NCBI GenBank assembly: GCA_001643675.2 | Contig: LSRY02000017.1 | Coordinates: 310,001 to 374,000, forward strand | DNA length: 64,000 bases | Direction: 5' to 3' | DNA from: Monocercomonoides exilis | Taxonomy: Eukaryota; Preaxostyla; Oxymonadida; Polymastigidae | In this document: positions 36,565 to 50,027 of the stretch, piece after piece | Position numbering within the stretch: the first letter of the stretch is position 1 | How the letters are laid out: every line of letters begins with the position of its first letter | Notes under the pieces: generated by a model | Database searches by the model: none | What the model saw: the letters and a program-made list of their open reading frames with translations, nothing else | What the model was told of the DNA's origin: nothing | Translations under genes and position numbers: made by a program

Positions 36565-36716
36565 AAGAAAGAAAAACATTGAATCACAAAGAAGACGTTT
36601 TATTTGTTATATATGTTGCATTTGAGTATTGATGTTTTTTGTTTTGATTCACTTCAATGAAAAAGTTTCCCATTAACAATTAATTATTAATATTTTTCAT
36701 TATTTTCTGATGACCA
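36346..36716. promoter_or_regulatory. Divergent promoter region between UBA1 and the giant gene
   Basis: About 370 bases separate the two start codons, on opposite strands. The interval contains a 37-base adenine run and a GAAA repeat. Such rigid A-tracts exclude nucleosomes in other eukaryotes, so a shared open promoter is a reasonable inference. No TATA or initiator element was identified with confidence. Confidence 0.45.
36526..36576 (+). repeat. Homopolymer A run followed by GAAA repeats
   Basis: 37 consecutive adenines (36526-36562), then three GAAA units. This is the longest homopolymer in the window. Its exact length may be an assembly estimate. Confidence 0.9.
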
Positions 36717-39700
36717 ATGTCACATACGATCATTGATTTTTTGCAATTTAATTCCACTTCCTTAAGGAAATTATTACAAGCAACAAATAAACTTGATAAA
36801 CAAATTCATGTTGTGCAAAGAAAAATGGATATATTACTTACTCTAAAACACATAGCAACTGCTTTAATAACTGAAAATACGAAAAAAACGAACAACATTT
36901 CTTCTGTATGTGACACCAATAGTAAATCGTCTGATGAACATGATTTGACGAAGTTAGATATTGCTGAATTGCGAAAATCTATTCATAATCTCAATATAAG
37001 TGCCATGATGAAATCTACAAATTCAACATTTAGTTCACGAATTAATAAACTCAAAATTCAGTCATTAAGCAACAGCGGTCTTCATTTAAGAAAGTCATCC
37101 TTTTTTGAATTTCGCTATCATTTTAATTTTCTTTATTTCAAACATGAAATTATGAAAGATCCATTAGATACACACATTTTAAAATTAAAGCCTATTGGAT
37201 ACGTTACTCACAAAATTAAATGCGATCCAGACGTTTCTGCCGATCAACAACAACTCCTTACTGAATCTGAAATACATATTAACAGTTGGACAAGAAAAAT
37301 GTTAACTGACATCTCCCCCAAAATGCTTCTTTGGGTTATATTTTGTTTGAATTATTATTTAAAAATTTTTGATTTGTTAATTTATTTTTAATGATTTTTT
37401 CAAAAAGTGAATGATTCAACAATTTGCTCCAAGCCTCGTCTTTTTGTGAATGTTCCTCGTTCTTGCGCACCAAAAGTTGGATTATTTGCAACCCGAAGTC
37501 CCTTGAGAGTAAATCCACTTGAGATACGAATTGCTGAAGTTATTGACGTTGAGATCAGAGATATTGAGGATTTCCATTCAGAAGATAAGGAAGCTGAATT
37601 AATTAATTCAGATGAATTAACTCTTTGCAAAACACTTAATGAAGTGAAGAAAACAACAGAAAGAGGACAACAACAAGCCTTATTGGGAAAAAATAAGTTG
37701 GTTATCAGAATTGCAGGAGATTATTTCCCAGGGCAAGCAGATGTTCTGGCAATCAAGGCATATCGGAGATGGTATGAGTGCTAATTTTGATTTTATGGGA
37801 AAAAATAATTAAAAATCATTGGTGCTTGATACATATCTTCACTTTGCTTCACTTTGCTTAATATTATACCTTTTCTTTTTATTTCAAAAATTTATTAATT
37901 TTTATTTTTATGTTTTTTCTACCAAATTGATCTCTCATCTTCTGAAATATTTTCTTTTATTTCCTTAAATCTCAACCAACTTAGTGAATGCCACCCGCTT
38001 TCTCCAGTCGGCTGGATGTCTGTCAACGGGATTGAGCAGTTGTGCCTTCGAGCTCAGAAAATAACAAGCAAATACCAGCACGTTTCAAATGATCCGAACA
38101 AGTTGGTTGAAGAAAGCAGCGATTCAAAAATTAAAACAGACAAAAAAGGATCAATGCAAACAGAGCAATTATCTCAGTCTGAGACACCTGATAAAGTTGC
38201 AGAAGGAGACTTCAAACAAACTGGAAAGGAAGAAACAGAAATGAAAATAACAAAGAAAGAAGATACTGGAAATGAAGAAGATAACAGCGAGGAAGAAGAG
38301 GAGGAAGAAGAGGAGGAGGAAGAAGAAAGCAACGACAACGAAGATGATGAAGACGAGAGCGAGAGCGAAGAAGACGAAGAAGACGAGGAAGAGGCAGAAG
38401 GAGAAGAGCGTCTTTCAACACTAAAGCTATCTGAATACGAGCCCGAAGACCATTTCACAAGCCACCTCGACCATCCATATTCTTTCCCTTCTTCTCTTCC
38501 TCCTCCGCTCATCCCAACTTTCTCCCCCATATCATCTCATTCGCCGTCATATCGCTCCATCCTGAGTGTCTCCCCAGTCACAGACAACCAAAGCTCACTG
38601 CCTGTCTTCGAATCCCTGGCAAATGGAGTGAACACAGCAAACATAGCCATTTCAGCTATTTCGGCAGTCTCAGCTGTGTCGGCCGTGTCGGCTGGTTCTG
38701 CAAATGTCGATGCGACTGGACGGAGTGTGGTCAATGTGTCTAGTGCATCCATGTCACTTGCTCGTCTTGCCAGCACCACGCCACCCACACCCCCAACATC
38801 TGGTGTGGCTGGATCGTCTTCTTCGCACGCTGCATCCACAGTTTCTTCATCATGTGGCGTTCAACAGCAATTACAGCTGCAGGCACAGATGCAAATGAGC
38901 TCTTCTGCATCATCTTCTTCGTCGTCGTCTTCATCTTCTTCATCTTCTTCATCATCTGCTCGGCGCTTGCTTGGCTCTCAGCAGCAGCAGCAACAACAGC
39001 AACAACAGCAAGCCCAGCCTTCATCTCATCTTGTCTCCCAATTCACAACGCCTTCTGCAAACACATCAATTCCTACTGAGCTTCTGGCAAGAAACACCCC
39101 ATCTGAACCTTCTGGTGCTTTGGCGAAGAGTTCTGAGGCGTTTCAGCTGATATCATCAACAGCTCTTATCACTTCGGGTGCAAAAGAAATGAAATGCACA
39201 GTCGAACGGAATAAAGAGAACGAAGACGATAAAACAAAGGAGCTAACAAAAGACTACAAGATCATTAAGGATGAAAAGGGAAATAAAAAAGAGGAGAAAA
39301 ACAGAAAAAACGAAACAAATGGGAAAGATAAACCGAAAATGAGAACTTTTTCTCGAAAGAAAGCGCATCCAGACGATGAAAAATGGGTTACCATCCAAAA
39401 AAAGGATACAACAACCCCTTCAACAACAGCAACCGCAGCAATGGCGACTACAAGATCAGCATATTTGGTTCAGCCTTCCTCTTCTGAAGCGTCACAGCCA
39501 ACAGCAATAGTACCATATACCTCTCCATCTGACCATCCATCTTCACAAGACGTGTCACTCGGCATCCTCCACCCGTTCTTCTCTTCTCTCCCTCCACACG
39601 AGCAGATCTTCCTCACACACCGCCACCACAACGTGCTGCAGGAGCTCTACCAGCAGCAAAAGCAGCACATCAAAGCAATCAAGCAGCTGCACCCGGAGTT

Positions 39701-42700
39701 TGTGCGGCCAGAAACACGTGCGCTTCTTGTGTCGCTTATGCAGCAGCTGCAGTCCGAACACACCAGCCGATTGATGCGCACGCTTTTCATTCTTGACTCC
39801 CAGCGCCGCCTCAACGCTGCCATCAACTCGTCCTTGGGGCAGACCATCACGTCGCTCAGCGGTGGGAGAAGCGACGAGAAAGGCAGGCACGCACCACACG
39901 TAGGCCAGCTGGCACAGCTGTCGAGGCTGAACCAGCTGAATCAGATGAGCCAGATGAGTCAGATGAATCAAATAAATCAAATAAGCCAAATGAATCAGAT
40001 AAGTCAGATTAGCCAGATGAGTCAAATAAACCAGTTCAGCCAGCTGCAGCGCCTGGGCGACTTCAAGAACATAGCGCAGCTCACACAGCTGGCGCAGATA
40101 AACCCGCTGGGAGCGAATGGCCGCATTGCAGAGCTCGACCAGCTGAATCAGCTGTCGCTGAACGAGGCAGAGCAGACGGTGTTGGGCTTTGGGCTGTTCC
40201 GACCACCGTCGTCGTCACACAGCAAGATAAAAGCACAGTGCAGGATTGTCTACAAGGGGAGAAGGAGGGAGTTTCCGAATGACTTTGATGAGGAGGAGGA
40301 AGAGACAGAGGAAGAAGAGGAGGAGGAAGAAGAAGAAGAGGAGGAGGAAGAGGAAGAAGATCTTGATGAATTTGAATTGATTCAAATAGGAGAAAAGACA
40401 AAAAAGGAGATGAGGCATCAGATGAAAAAAATAGAGAAAGCCCAAGCTCATGCAAAAAATGCTTCAGACAATAAAGTTTCAAATAGTAACATAAATAACA
40501 ATAATAATAATAACAGTAAAAGCAATAATTTTAATGCAGCTGCTCAAAGTTCAGACAAACACCAAATGCACAAAAGGGAAAAACCAGCCAAAGCTGAGCA
40601 TTTTGCTCGGCCGGCGAAGAATCCGCCGAAGGATTTTGAGAGTTATGGAATCAACATCATCAACAGACTGCTTGGTGTGGAAGATGAGAGCGAGAAGGAG
40701 AAGACAGGAAAGCGAAACAAGGGATTGCAGAAGAACGGGGGGAAAGATGATTTAATGATGATAAAAAGTGAGGAAGAAGAAGACGAAGAAGAGGAGGAAG
40801 AAGAAGAAGAGGAAGAGGAAGAAGAAGAAGAAGAAGGAGAGGAAGAAGAAGAGGAGGAAGAAGAAGAAGACGAGGCTGAGAAGAAAGAGAACTCACAAAA
40901 GCAAATGCATAATGAAAAAAATATTAATGAGAAGAAAGACACAATTTCAAACGATCAACACAATGAGACAGAACATCAGCGTCTTCCTGAGCAAACAAGA
41001 AGCCAAACAGGACAAGCATTCGAAGTGCATCTGTTTCCACTCAATTCTGAAGCAGATGCTGAAAATAGGAAAGCAACCCTCGCAAAAGCACAGCAAAGGA
41101 TGAATAGCAATGGAGAATTGAAAGTAAACAATGAAATGGGGTTGAATAATCAGCAGAAGGAGAGATTAAACAATCATACTGAAAGGGAGAAAGCAGAAGA
41201 AGGTAAAAGATTACCTCCGGAAATGAAGCGAGGACTCAACATTTTGGAGTACATTTCAGAGTTTGACAGAATCGATAGCATTGTAGAGAAAATTGAAGTC
41301 GATGAAAAATCTTCTTTGGCAGAAAAAGAACAGCAAAAAGAGACGCAAAACGGAAAAACTTCAGCTGAAGCAAGTGCTTCACAAGAAAATCAAGGACAAA
41401 ACAAACATGAAAAAGACAAAAATAACAATGGAAATGAAGCAATACAAATGGACAATAACAATCACACCCTCTCAAAGGAAGAAGAAGACGACGAGGACGA
41501 GGACGAAAGCGAAGAGGACGAAGAAGCTGGCAACGAAGAAGGCTCAGAAGAAGAAAGCAATGGCTACACAGACGAAGACAAGCACCGCACTACAAATCGT
41601 TCGATGATTGTTGACAGCCTGACAGTTTCATTGGGCTCACACGACGCTGTTATGATGGACGATGAGCCTGCCACTCTGTTTCAAGCACTCAAAACAGCCA
41701 CAAAGTTTGTGGAGCAGCAGAAAAAGGCGAATTTGAAGCAGAAAAACGAACAAAATGATCAAAAGGAGACAGAAGGCCCCATCAAAAGACGGTTCTTAAG
41801 ACACAAAGGGCAAAGACAAGAGCGAATAAACAATCGGATGAAGAAGGTGTCTTCTGCAATAAACACACTTCTCCGTCTGTCAGAAGACTTTGCGGCTGAT
41901 GTTGCGCAGCTTGATGTGAAGAAGAAAGAAAGTGAAGAAGAATTGAGTGACGTGGTAGAAAAGGAGAAAGAAGGAAACAAAGAGGAAGCTGAAAAAGAAG
42001 AAGATCACGAGGAAGAGGAAGAGGAAGAAGAAGAAGAAGCAAGCGGTGAAGCAAATGTTGAAAGCGACTATCGAGTGATTGGACAGCCACAGCAGAGCAA
42101 TAAAAACGAGGAAATTGACAATAAGAACAAGAACAATGCTTTAGCACATTCAGATGCAAGTGATAATGGACAAACTTTACTCAACATGTTGAAAGAGAAA
42201 GTGTCTGAAAGAGACAAAACACACAAACAGAACGAAAAACAAAGGAAAAGCCATGCAAAACCAACAGAGAGCAAACATAGGAACGCTATTAATGCTGTAG
42301 CATTGAATGGCATCAAGAACATCTTTTTGGACGATCCGTTTCTCGAACTGCTAACTTTGCAGGAGTTCAGACCAAACAGCACGCCAACTCCACTTGCTTC
42401 CATTGCATCGCCGACACCTCCACCGAAACCTTCATTTGTTGGATCATCATTGGATTTGAAAAACGCATCGGCTTCATCTTCTTCCTCTTCTTCCTCTTCT
42501 TCTCCTCTTCCTCCTTCGACCGCTGCAGCAGCAACTAAGAATGTTGAAGCTGTGACATCTAAACAACAGCAAAACATTTCTTTACAAAGAGTTAACAGCA
42601 AACAATCTACCACTACTTCTTCTTCGTCCTCCTCCTCTTCATCATCATCATCTTCTTCTTCTTCTCTTCAGTCAACTCCCATGCCAACCTCACAAAAGTC

Positions 42701-45700
42701 ATCAACATCCAACATGAAGCATTCATCATCAAATGTATATCCAGTTCCTCAGCCCCAGCAGCCTCTTGACAATCAAGCCCCCAAACCACTCGAAATCGCT
42801 GCATCTCCTTCTCCCTCTGCCTCTTTCAAGTTTATTTCAAGCTCTTCACTGCCTTCCTCACCGCACTCCACCATTTCGTCCTCACCCATTCTGTGCTCCA
42901 TTTACCCTGCTGCTTCCTCTTCGTCGCTGGATCCAGAACAAATAGTGGCAATTACACCCACTCCACAAACACAAACACAGACACGATCGCAATTGCAGCT
43001 GCAGTCACAGCTGCAGAAGTCGATAATTGTCCAGTCGTCTGTGGATGGCTCTTCTTCAATGCACAGCAGACATCATTCAACTTCGTCAACTCAAGGAAAT
43101 CATCAACAGATGAATCATAATCAACAAGCGAACACTCCAATAGCACCTTCGCACAACATCGGTAGCAATCCAGGCGCTTCCATGAACGCTTCACATTCTT
43201 CTTCTGCTGATTCTGCTGTAAATGTTCAAAATGAGCGCGTTGTAACTCAATCTTCTATGCCTTTGCGTCAACATCCTGTAAATGAATCTTCCTCTTTTGT
43301 CAAATCATCTGATGTCAATTCATCTTCATTTCAACCAGCAAACACTTCATCACACGCCACGCCTTCACTCCCCACCTTCTTCCACCCTTATTCGCCATCA
43401 CACACTTCATCCACTTATGCCCCCAACACACATAACATTCAAAACTCTTCTTCATCCTCTCCTTCTCCTTCTTCCTCTCCTCCTCCTCCTCCTCCTCCTC
43501 CTCCATCTTCTTCTTCTTCTTCTTCTTCGCAGCAACAGAATCAGCATCCGCAACAGTCTTCATTTCGCTCCAGAAGCCAGTCACTTTCCGCTTTCCCCAT
43601 TTCATCCTCAGCCACATCCACCTCACCATCTCCTTCCCCTTCTTTTCCCCATCCACAACTCCAGTCATATTCACTTGTTCAAAGAAGCACTTCTGCAATG
43701 CCACGTCAAATGCCCCCAAATTCCATCAAAACAACCAACCAGAACTATCAAACAATACTTCCCATGAACTCATTCCAAATCCAATCAACTCCTTCTGCTT
43801 CGTCTGCAATCACACCTTCGCAGGATCATCAGTCACCCCCTGTCCCAACATACTTGGCATATGAATCGCTCTCTTCTTTCATGAAATTGCCTTCTGCTTT
43901 GGAAGCTAACCAGACCAACACCACACAACACATCGCGCCATCTGACACTTATAATTTAAGCAATGCAATTTCTTCTGCCCAGTTTCCCACGCAAATGTCT
44001 AATTCTCCTTCCTCATTCATCTCTCAAACACAAATACAAACGCAAACACAGATGCCTTCTTCTCCTTCTTCTCACCTTCATTTGGTACAGTCTTCATCCA
44101 CTCCAAAAGCTCAATACACTTCTGGATTAGCACCTACAAACACTCACATGAATCAATCTATTGAAAATGCAGATGGTTTGACGAAATTTTCTGGAGTTTC
44201 TGAGCCAGTTGCTTCCTTTTCGGCACATTCGCAGTTAAAAGTCGTTCCCGGTTCGCCTTCTTCTCGTTTGATAACTACTCAGAAGGCTGGAGATACAATC
44301 CCAAACACAAACATGCCCAATTCATTTGTTTCTCATGTTGATTCAGGCGGAGCACACATCACAAATAATAGCACGCAAAACGACAGTCACCCGCTATTCA
44401 GCTCAAATGCACAAAAAGAAGGGCTTATCGTTAGAAGCAACACACTTTCAGGGAAGCCAAGCGGAAAAGCTAAGAAAATGGCTCAAAATACAGGGATAAC
44501 AAAATTTGTGGAGTCTTCTTCATTCCAAGACCTGTCGAAACAGTCAAATCTAAAGGCAAATGCGAAAAACAAACATCCAAAGGAAAGATCGCTCACACCA
44601 AATCGCATTTTTATGGCGCTTTTTGGGAATGGTGACGAGAGAAATAAAGACGAAGGCTCGAAGAAATGGAGAGCAGGCAATGAGGAAGAGTCTGGAACAT
44701 CGTCACAAAGCGATGAAAGCATAGAGGAATCGTCGAGCGAGACAGAAGACCACAAAAACACCAGCAGCGAAGGAGAAAGCGACACCTCTGAAGAAGACGA
44801 GGAAGACTATGAAACAAACTCGGCACTTCTAATTCCGTTTGTAAAGAGGAAAAATGGGCAAAAGTCGTTTTTTCACCATCCGCAGGTGATTCCTGCTTCG
44901 CGGATAGCGCTTCCGATGCCCATTCGAGTGGAACCAGTGTATTTGCAGGATGCAAAGCAAAACCAGCACTCCAAGCTGCATGAGTCAATTGTTGAAGGAG
45001 AGAAAGGAAACCCACTCAAAAAAGGAGATAGAGAAGATAACCACAAAAACTCAATAATCAGAGAAGAAGCAAATCATAACAGAGAATCATGCATTATCAG
45101 AAAGAGAACTTATAGGCGAAAAAAAGAACAGAATTTTGAAAAACAAACTTTACACTGGAAATTAGCACGTTCACTTTCAATGTGCTCTTTTTCGTTGGAA
45201 GATGATGACGAAATCATCAGCAATCATCCAAAAAGCATTTCTGTGTTCCCTTTCCATTTATCCTTACAAAAATCACATGAAGAAAAAGGAAATAACAAAA
45301 ACGAAATTAAAGACGCAGAACTTGTTCCACGAAAACATTATCTCAATCAGCTTACTGCTTCTTCCTTTCACATACAAAGAGAACCAGAATCTCTGGTTCT
45401 TATTCATTCTGTGTCTAATCCAATGACAAAACTTCGATCTGCTTCCTTCGAAGATTCCACAATCAGAAGGAATGAGCAGCCAATGAAAGTGCTAATTGAG
45501 CCGAATTCAACGGCATCAAATGAAAGAAGTGAAGAAGACAACCAGAATTTCTGCTGCTCACTCCCTGTGTGTTTAGAGCAGATGCGTTTGGATTCCAAGC
45601 ATCTCTCTGAAGAAGCCATCCAGTTCCATTCTGAAGAGTCGGAAGAACCGCCTTCTCCGCTTCAAATAACAGCTCCGTCAACTCCAGCTAAGTCACTGTC

Positions 45701-47002
45701 TCCACCCCCAGAAGAATTACAGTTGCAATCATCTGAACCGAATAAGTCGAATACTTCAGCTACTACTACAACTTCTTCTTCTTCTTCCACTTTCTCGTCT
45801 TCTGCGTCTTCAGCTGCATCTGATCATTCTTCTTCTGCAGCTGCAACTTCTGTTTTAACCTCTTCTTCTTTACCTTCTTCGTCTGCCTCTTCTGCCAGTT
45901 CTGCTTGTTCTTCTGAAAAGTCTGATTCTTCTTTATCGCATTCTGACTCACTGTCTCTTTCGTCATCGTTCTCACATGTTTTATCCTTTGATCTCCCTCC
46001 AATCGTTCATTCATATCAGATTCTCTCCAATCCTCTTAATGTCACATTTTCATCTGCAAATAATGCTCCAACTAATTCTTCATCTGCCTCTGCATCTTCA
46101 TCCTCTTCATCCCTTTTATCTTCTTCCACCACCGCCTCCTCCTCCTCTTCTCCTCCTGCCCCCTCCTCTCCAACACTCGATCCCATTCCAACCAGCTCAA
46201 ATACCTCTTCTGTTCCTGAGCCCATGAATTCAGCTGAGGCAGCCCTGTCTGTCATTCAGCAAGACTCCTCATCTATCTCAAAGCCTCGTATTTCTCCAAC
46301 CGCTTTCCTTCTTTCTGCTGTTTCTTCACCTTCTTCTGTTGTGCTAAAGGAGAAATGTGATTGGCTTCTGGTGAATGCCCATCTCAACATCCGCCTTATT
46401 ATTTCCGATGCTCTTGAAAATGATCCTCTTCTGGAAAATGTCTGTTGCTAAGTATTTTTATTGTGTTGTTAATTTTCATATTGATATTATTGTTCATAAA
46501 ATCATTTTTTGAATTTCTTTCTTCTATTTGTATATATTTGTATTTTTTTCAAAATGTTCCATCTTTCTTTCAAAGGGAAACAAGAGGCGCCGGAAGCAGC
46601 GAAGAGCAACTCGCTATTTCCCACACGAGAATGTGTTAGCTGTAGGCGCCTTTCGTGTGCTGTTTAATGTGATAGAAGAAGAGGACTTGAACAAAGAAGA
46701 CGACCCAACTGTCCGCTCTATAAAACCGTACCCAACAAAATTGAAAGTGTCTCAGATGTCAAAGCCCGTGGTTGTTATTCGAGACATTATATCAGGCTTT
46801 AGAAAAGATATCCTTGTATGTGCTTAGATAATTTTTAGCTTTTTTTTTACTGTTTTTCAAATTGTGTTTATATTCATATTCGTATTCGTATTTATAAATG
46901 TGATCTATGTTTTATTTATCATCATAGGAAAGCGATGGTCCTAATGATCCTTTGATTGCGCTTCATAATCGCTTTATTGAAGCATTCAAGCCTGGTGAGT
47001 GA
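36717..47002 (+). CDS. Giant low-complexity protein of unknown function
   Basis: Exons 36717-37344, 37408-37777, 37985-46439, 46576-46815 and 46928-47002 join in phase to about 3255 residues. No known family is recognised. Ordered-looking parts are an N-terminal coiled segment (LRKLLQATNKLDKQIHVV), a segment with AGDYFPGQADVLAIKAYRRW running into HPLSPVGWMSVNGIEQLC, a roughly 90-residue helical block near 39560-39840 (HPEFVRPETRALLVSLMQQL), a Q-hydrophobic-S/N triplet repeat near 39905-40045, and a basic C-terminal block (KRRRKQRRATRYFPHE). The rest is poly-Glu, poly-Ser, poly-Gln and Pro-rich disorder. The fourth junction is the weakest: it needs a GTCTGT donor at 46440, or else the protein stops at 46451 and 46576-47002 is a separate small gene. 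The basic and acidic blocks suggest a nuclear protein, by inference only. It is divergent from UBA1. Confidence 0.6.
38288..38415 (+). repeat. GAA/GAG repeat coding poly-Glu
   Basis: An imperfect GAA/GAG/GAC run gives an acidic block in the giant unknown protein. Similar runs lie at about 40288-40365, 40770-40880, 41485-41530 and 42000-42040. All keep frame and mix GAA with GAG. Confidence 0.8.
39905..40045 (+). repeat. Nine-base coding repeat: Gln-hydrophobic-Ser/Asn triplets
   Basis: About 16 consecutive tripeptides of form Q-(L/M/I/F)-(S/N/A), for example QMSQMSQMNQINQIS, encoded by diverged units such as CAGATGAGC, CAAATAAAT and CAGATTAGC. Codon choice varies between units, so the peptide pattern rather than the DNA is kept. 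Confidence 0.85.
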
Positions 47003-47362
47003 TTACTTTTATTTTGTGTATTTCAGTTTTTTGAAAAGTTGTTGTGAAACCTTTGCAAATTTTTAGTGTTTATGATTGTTGAAAGTAGGTTTTAGCTTTT
47101 CATACTTTCTCTCTTTCTTTTTTTGATAATTTTTTTTCTCCAAGCTTAGAATTTATTTATGATTTATGTGGATTTTTAAAATGATAATTGCGCAGTACGA
47201 AATCTTCGTATGTATTGCAATTTTTAGTCTATAAATGGTGATTGTTATATGTTGATATATTTTTTCATATTTTTGTTGTCATTTTTCATTCTGTTTGAGA
47301 TAAAGATATATTCCATTATTCTTTTTTTATTTTCTTTTCACGCTTTTTTTCTTCGTTTCAGA

Positions 47363-50027
47363 ATGGTGTTTACCGTCCAATATTTTCGAATACAAGGGTT
47401 TTATTAATTTATTCTTTCATTATTATTATTATTATATTTTTAAGGCCCCTTGGAAAAATATATCTTGCAGCAAAAATAAATCGTAAACTTTCGAGGAAAT
47501 TGGCCATTCAAACGGATATTGCCAAAATGGCAAGAATGATTGATGATGAAACGGACAATCAGATGCATCAAGAATCTCAACTGACATCAGCAATGAAAAT
47601 GTGTGGATATCTATATTTTGGGCTCGTGAGGATTTACACCCGCAAGCTTCAAATATTTAGCGATGATCTCTTATCATTCCGTACAAAAATGAGCATTGTA
47701 TGAAGAAAATTTTATTCTTATTATAATGTTATCTGACAATTACCTTTTTTTTAATTGTTATCAACATATTTTAGACTCTTCAACCACCTTCAATATCTCT
47801 TCCATTACACATAAGGCAAAAAAGAAAAGCAAACAACATTCTTCCTGATAATTCTTTGAATATGCAATTGATGGATTCAAATCCTTTTGATATTATTGGC
47901 GCTCTTAATGTAATGGAATCATCTGCTTTTTCTTTGTCAGACTCTTTGCAAGATCATCAGAACTCTACAAGTAATGAACAAGATTCTCTTTCGTCTACTC
48001 CTTTTTCGACATTTGGAAAAAATTTTGATCGAAGACATGTTTTTGGGGAAGATTTAGATAATCTAGGAATTGGTGTAACGAGCGAAGCTCTGATCGGATT
48101 TGGATCTGGATTTTATTCTGAAGATGCTTCATTTTATTCATCACAGAAGGAAGAAACTCCACCAAATGGAGAGTTAGACAACGTACGCATTTTTGAAGAA
48201 GATGAAGAAGAGGATACAGGAATTGCATATGGAAATGATGATATTGGTGTTGAAGATAACGATACAATTGATGATCTAATAGAGTATGGTCAAGACTACG
48301 ATGAAGGTCAGCCTATTGTGCAAGAAAGAGAACGAGTTTTCGAAAGAACAAAAGAAATTTCACATTTGGCCCAAGAAAAGAATGTTAGATTGAAAATAAT
48401 GAAGAATCCTCAAGGTGGAGGAAATGTGAAACATAAAAGACTTACACCGCTTTTTCAGATAACTGATTTGGTCCAGCAGAGAAAAACACCTAATTTTGAT
48501 GGAAAGCCATTAAAGACACCTCTTGTGGCAGCTGAAGTTCATCGGAAGAGTGAAGAAGAAATGGAAGAAGAGCTTGCTCATTTGGAAACAAAAGTTGCAA
48601 AGAAGTACAAGGGACAGATAATCGACGACTTAACTGAGATCGGAGGTGAAGAGATGAGGCTTATTATCAGTAGCAGTGCGATACTTAGTCGAAAGACACC
48701 AAAACCAAAAAAAATAATTGATATATCTATTGACAAAAGTCATAATTCAACCGAATTGGGTTCAGAAGCATCCTCACCAACCATTGGAGCGAAGAACGAG
48801 CAAAATTTGATTGAATCAGAAAAAATCCCTTCTGAGTTAGAAAGCCAAAGAACAGTCTCATCTTGGTCTGAATTCAACAAGTCACAAGAATCCGTGGAAA
48901 TAATGCAATCTCCAGATGCATCACTGCCACTTTTTCCGAAATCTTTTCCATTAAACACAAAAATTCCAACGGCTGAAGCAGTGTTGGCCGAAGCATTTCG
49001 TAAAGTTGCAACAAGACGAACGTTTCGGGCAAGTTTATCAGATTCAGAAGATAGCGATAATGATCTAGACATGGAAACATGGAGGAGGAAAAACAAGGAA
49101 GACGAGGATAGTGAACTGGGGAAGAGTTTAACTCCCAGCATTCGCAATGAAGCAGAAGACAATTTCAGTTATACAGAAAGGGCAGGGCTCAGATCAATCA
49201 CTTCGTTTAGTGAAAGGATAAGCACAGCTCTTTTCTCAGAAACAGAAAATTCTCTTTTCTCAGCTCATGTCCGCAGAATACATACGACAACATCACCGTC
49301 AATTTTATTAACGCCTAGCGAGTTTATTTACACTTCGATGTTATCTCCGAAAAAGATTGAAGAACGCGATGAAAACAATGACCCGTTTATAGAAATGGAC
49401 GACAACGATTTTTCGGCAGATTTACCAGCAAAACAAGTTGAACTGCCCCGTAGCCCTCTTTCAGATTCTGAGACAATTACTCAGAACGATCACTTTGAAG
49501 ATGCCATCAGCGAAGTCAGCACAAATTCCTCAAGTTCAAGTGAGAAAATGACAGCAAGCCCGATTTCATCTGCTGGATCAGTCAATGAATCTGGTACTCG
49601 CAGCGAAAAGGGAACACAATTTTCTTTTTCAAAGCTATCTAATAGAATGTCTGAACAGCACAATAGAGAATATATAATTAAGCAGAGCAAGGTTCTCGAT
49701 GAAACAGCTCAGGCTTTCTGGATGCATTTGCATAAAGTGCTTCAGAGAAGAATGCCTAAAACACCTTCAAACACAACATCGCCTGCTACGAATAGAGAGA
49801 ATGAATTTGGAGGTGCTCAGCAAAACGATGAAAAAAATAGAAAAAGGAAAAAAACAGACTTAACTTTTACAAAGCTTTTAAAGGGATGCAAAAGGAGGAC
49901 AGTTGCGCTTGCTTTTTCGTCATTACTTTCTTTATCTGCTGTAGGACTAGTTGAACTTAAACAAGAATATCCTTATCAAGAGATTTTTATTTCTGACTCG
50001 TCTTCAGCAGACAAAGGCTCTTCTTGA
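47363..50027 (+). CDS. RAD21: Cohesin kleisin subunit Rad21/Scc1
   Basis: Exons 47363-47397, 47445-47697 and 47775-50027 give 846 residues. The N-terminus is the kleisin Smc3-binding domain: MVFTVQYFRIQGPLGKIYLA, then INRKLSRKLAIQTDIAK, then MCGYLYFGLVRIYTRK. The last 90 residues are the winged-helix Smc1-binding domain (TFTKLLKGCKRRTVALAFSS then VGLVELKQEYPYQEIFI). Between them is the expected long acidic/Ser-rich linker, where separase would cut; no unique site could be assigned. The protein closes the cohesin ring around sister chromatids. Length is typical (human 631, plants up to about 1000). It could be Rec8 instead, but the GPLGKIYLA start and mitotic-type ends favour Rad21. The start ATG sits four bases after a TTTCAG, and the first intron splits GPLG as in many kleisins. 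Confidence 0.85.

Noticed and set aside
46576-46640. Basic KRRRKQRRATRYFPHE block as a CENP-C motif
   Set aside because: It lacks the Pro-x-x-Tyr/Phe-Trp end of the CENP-C signature, and no cupin domain follows.
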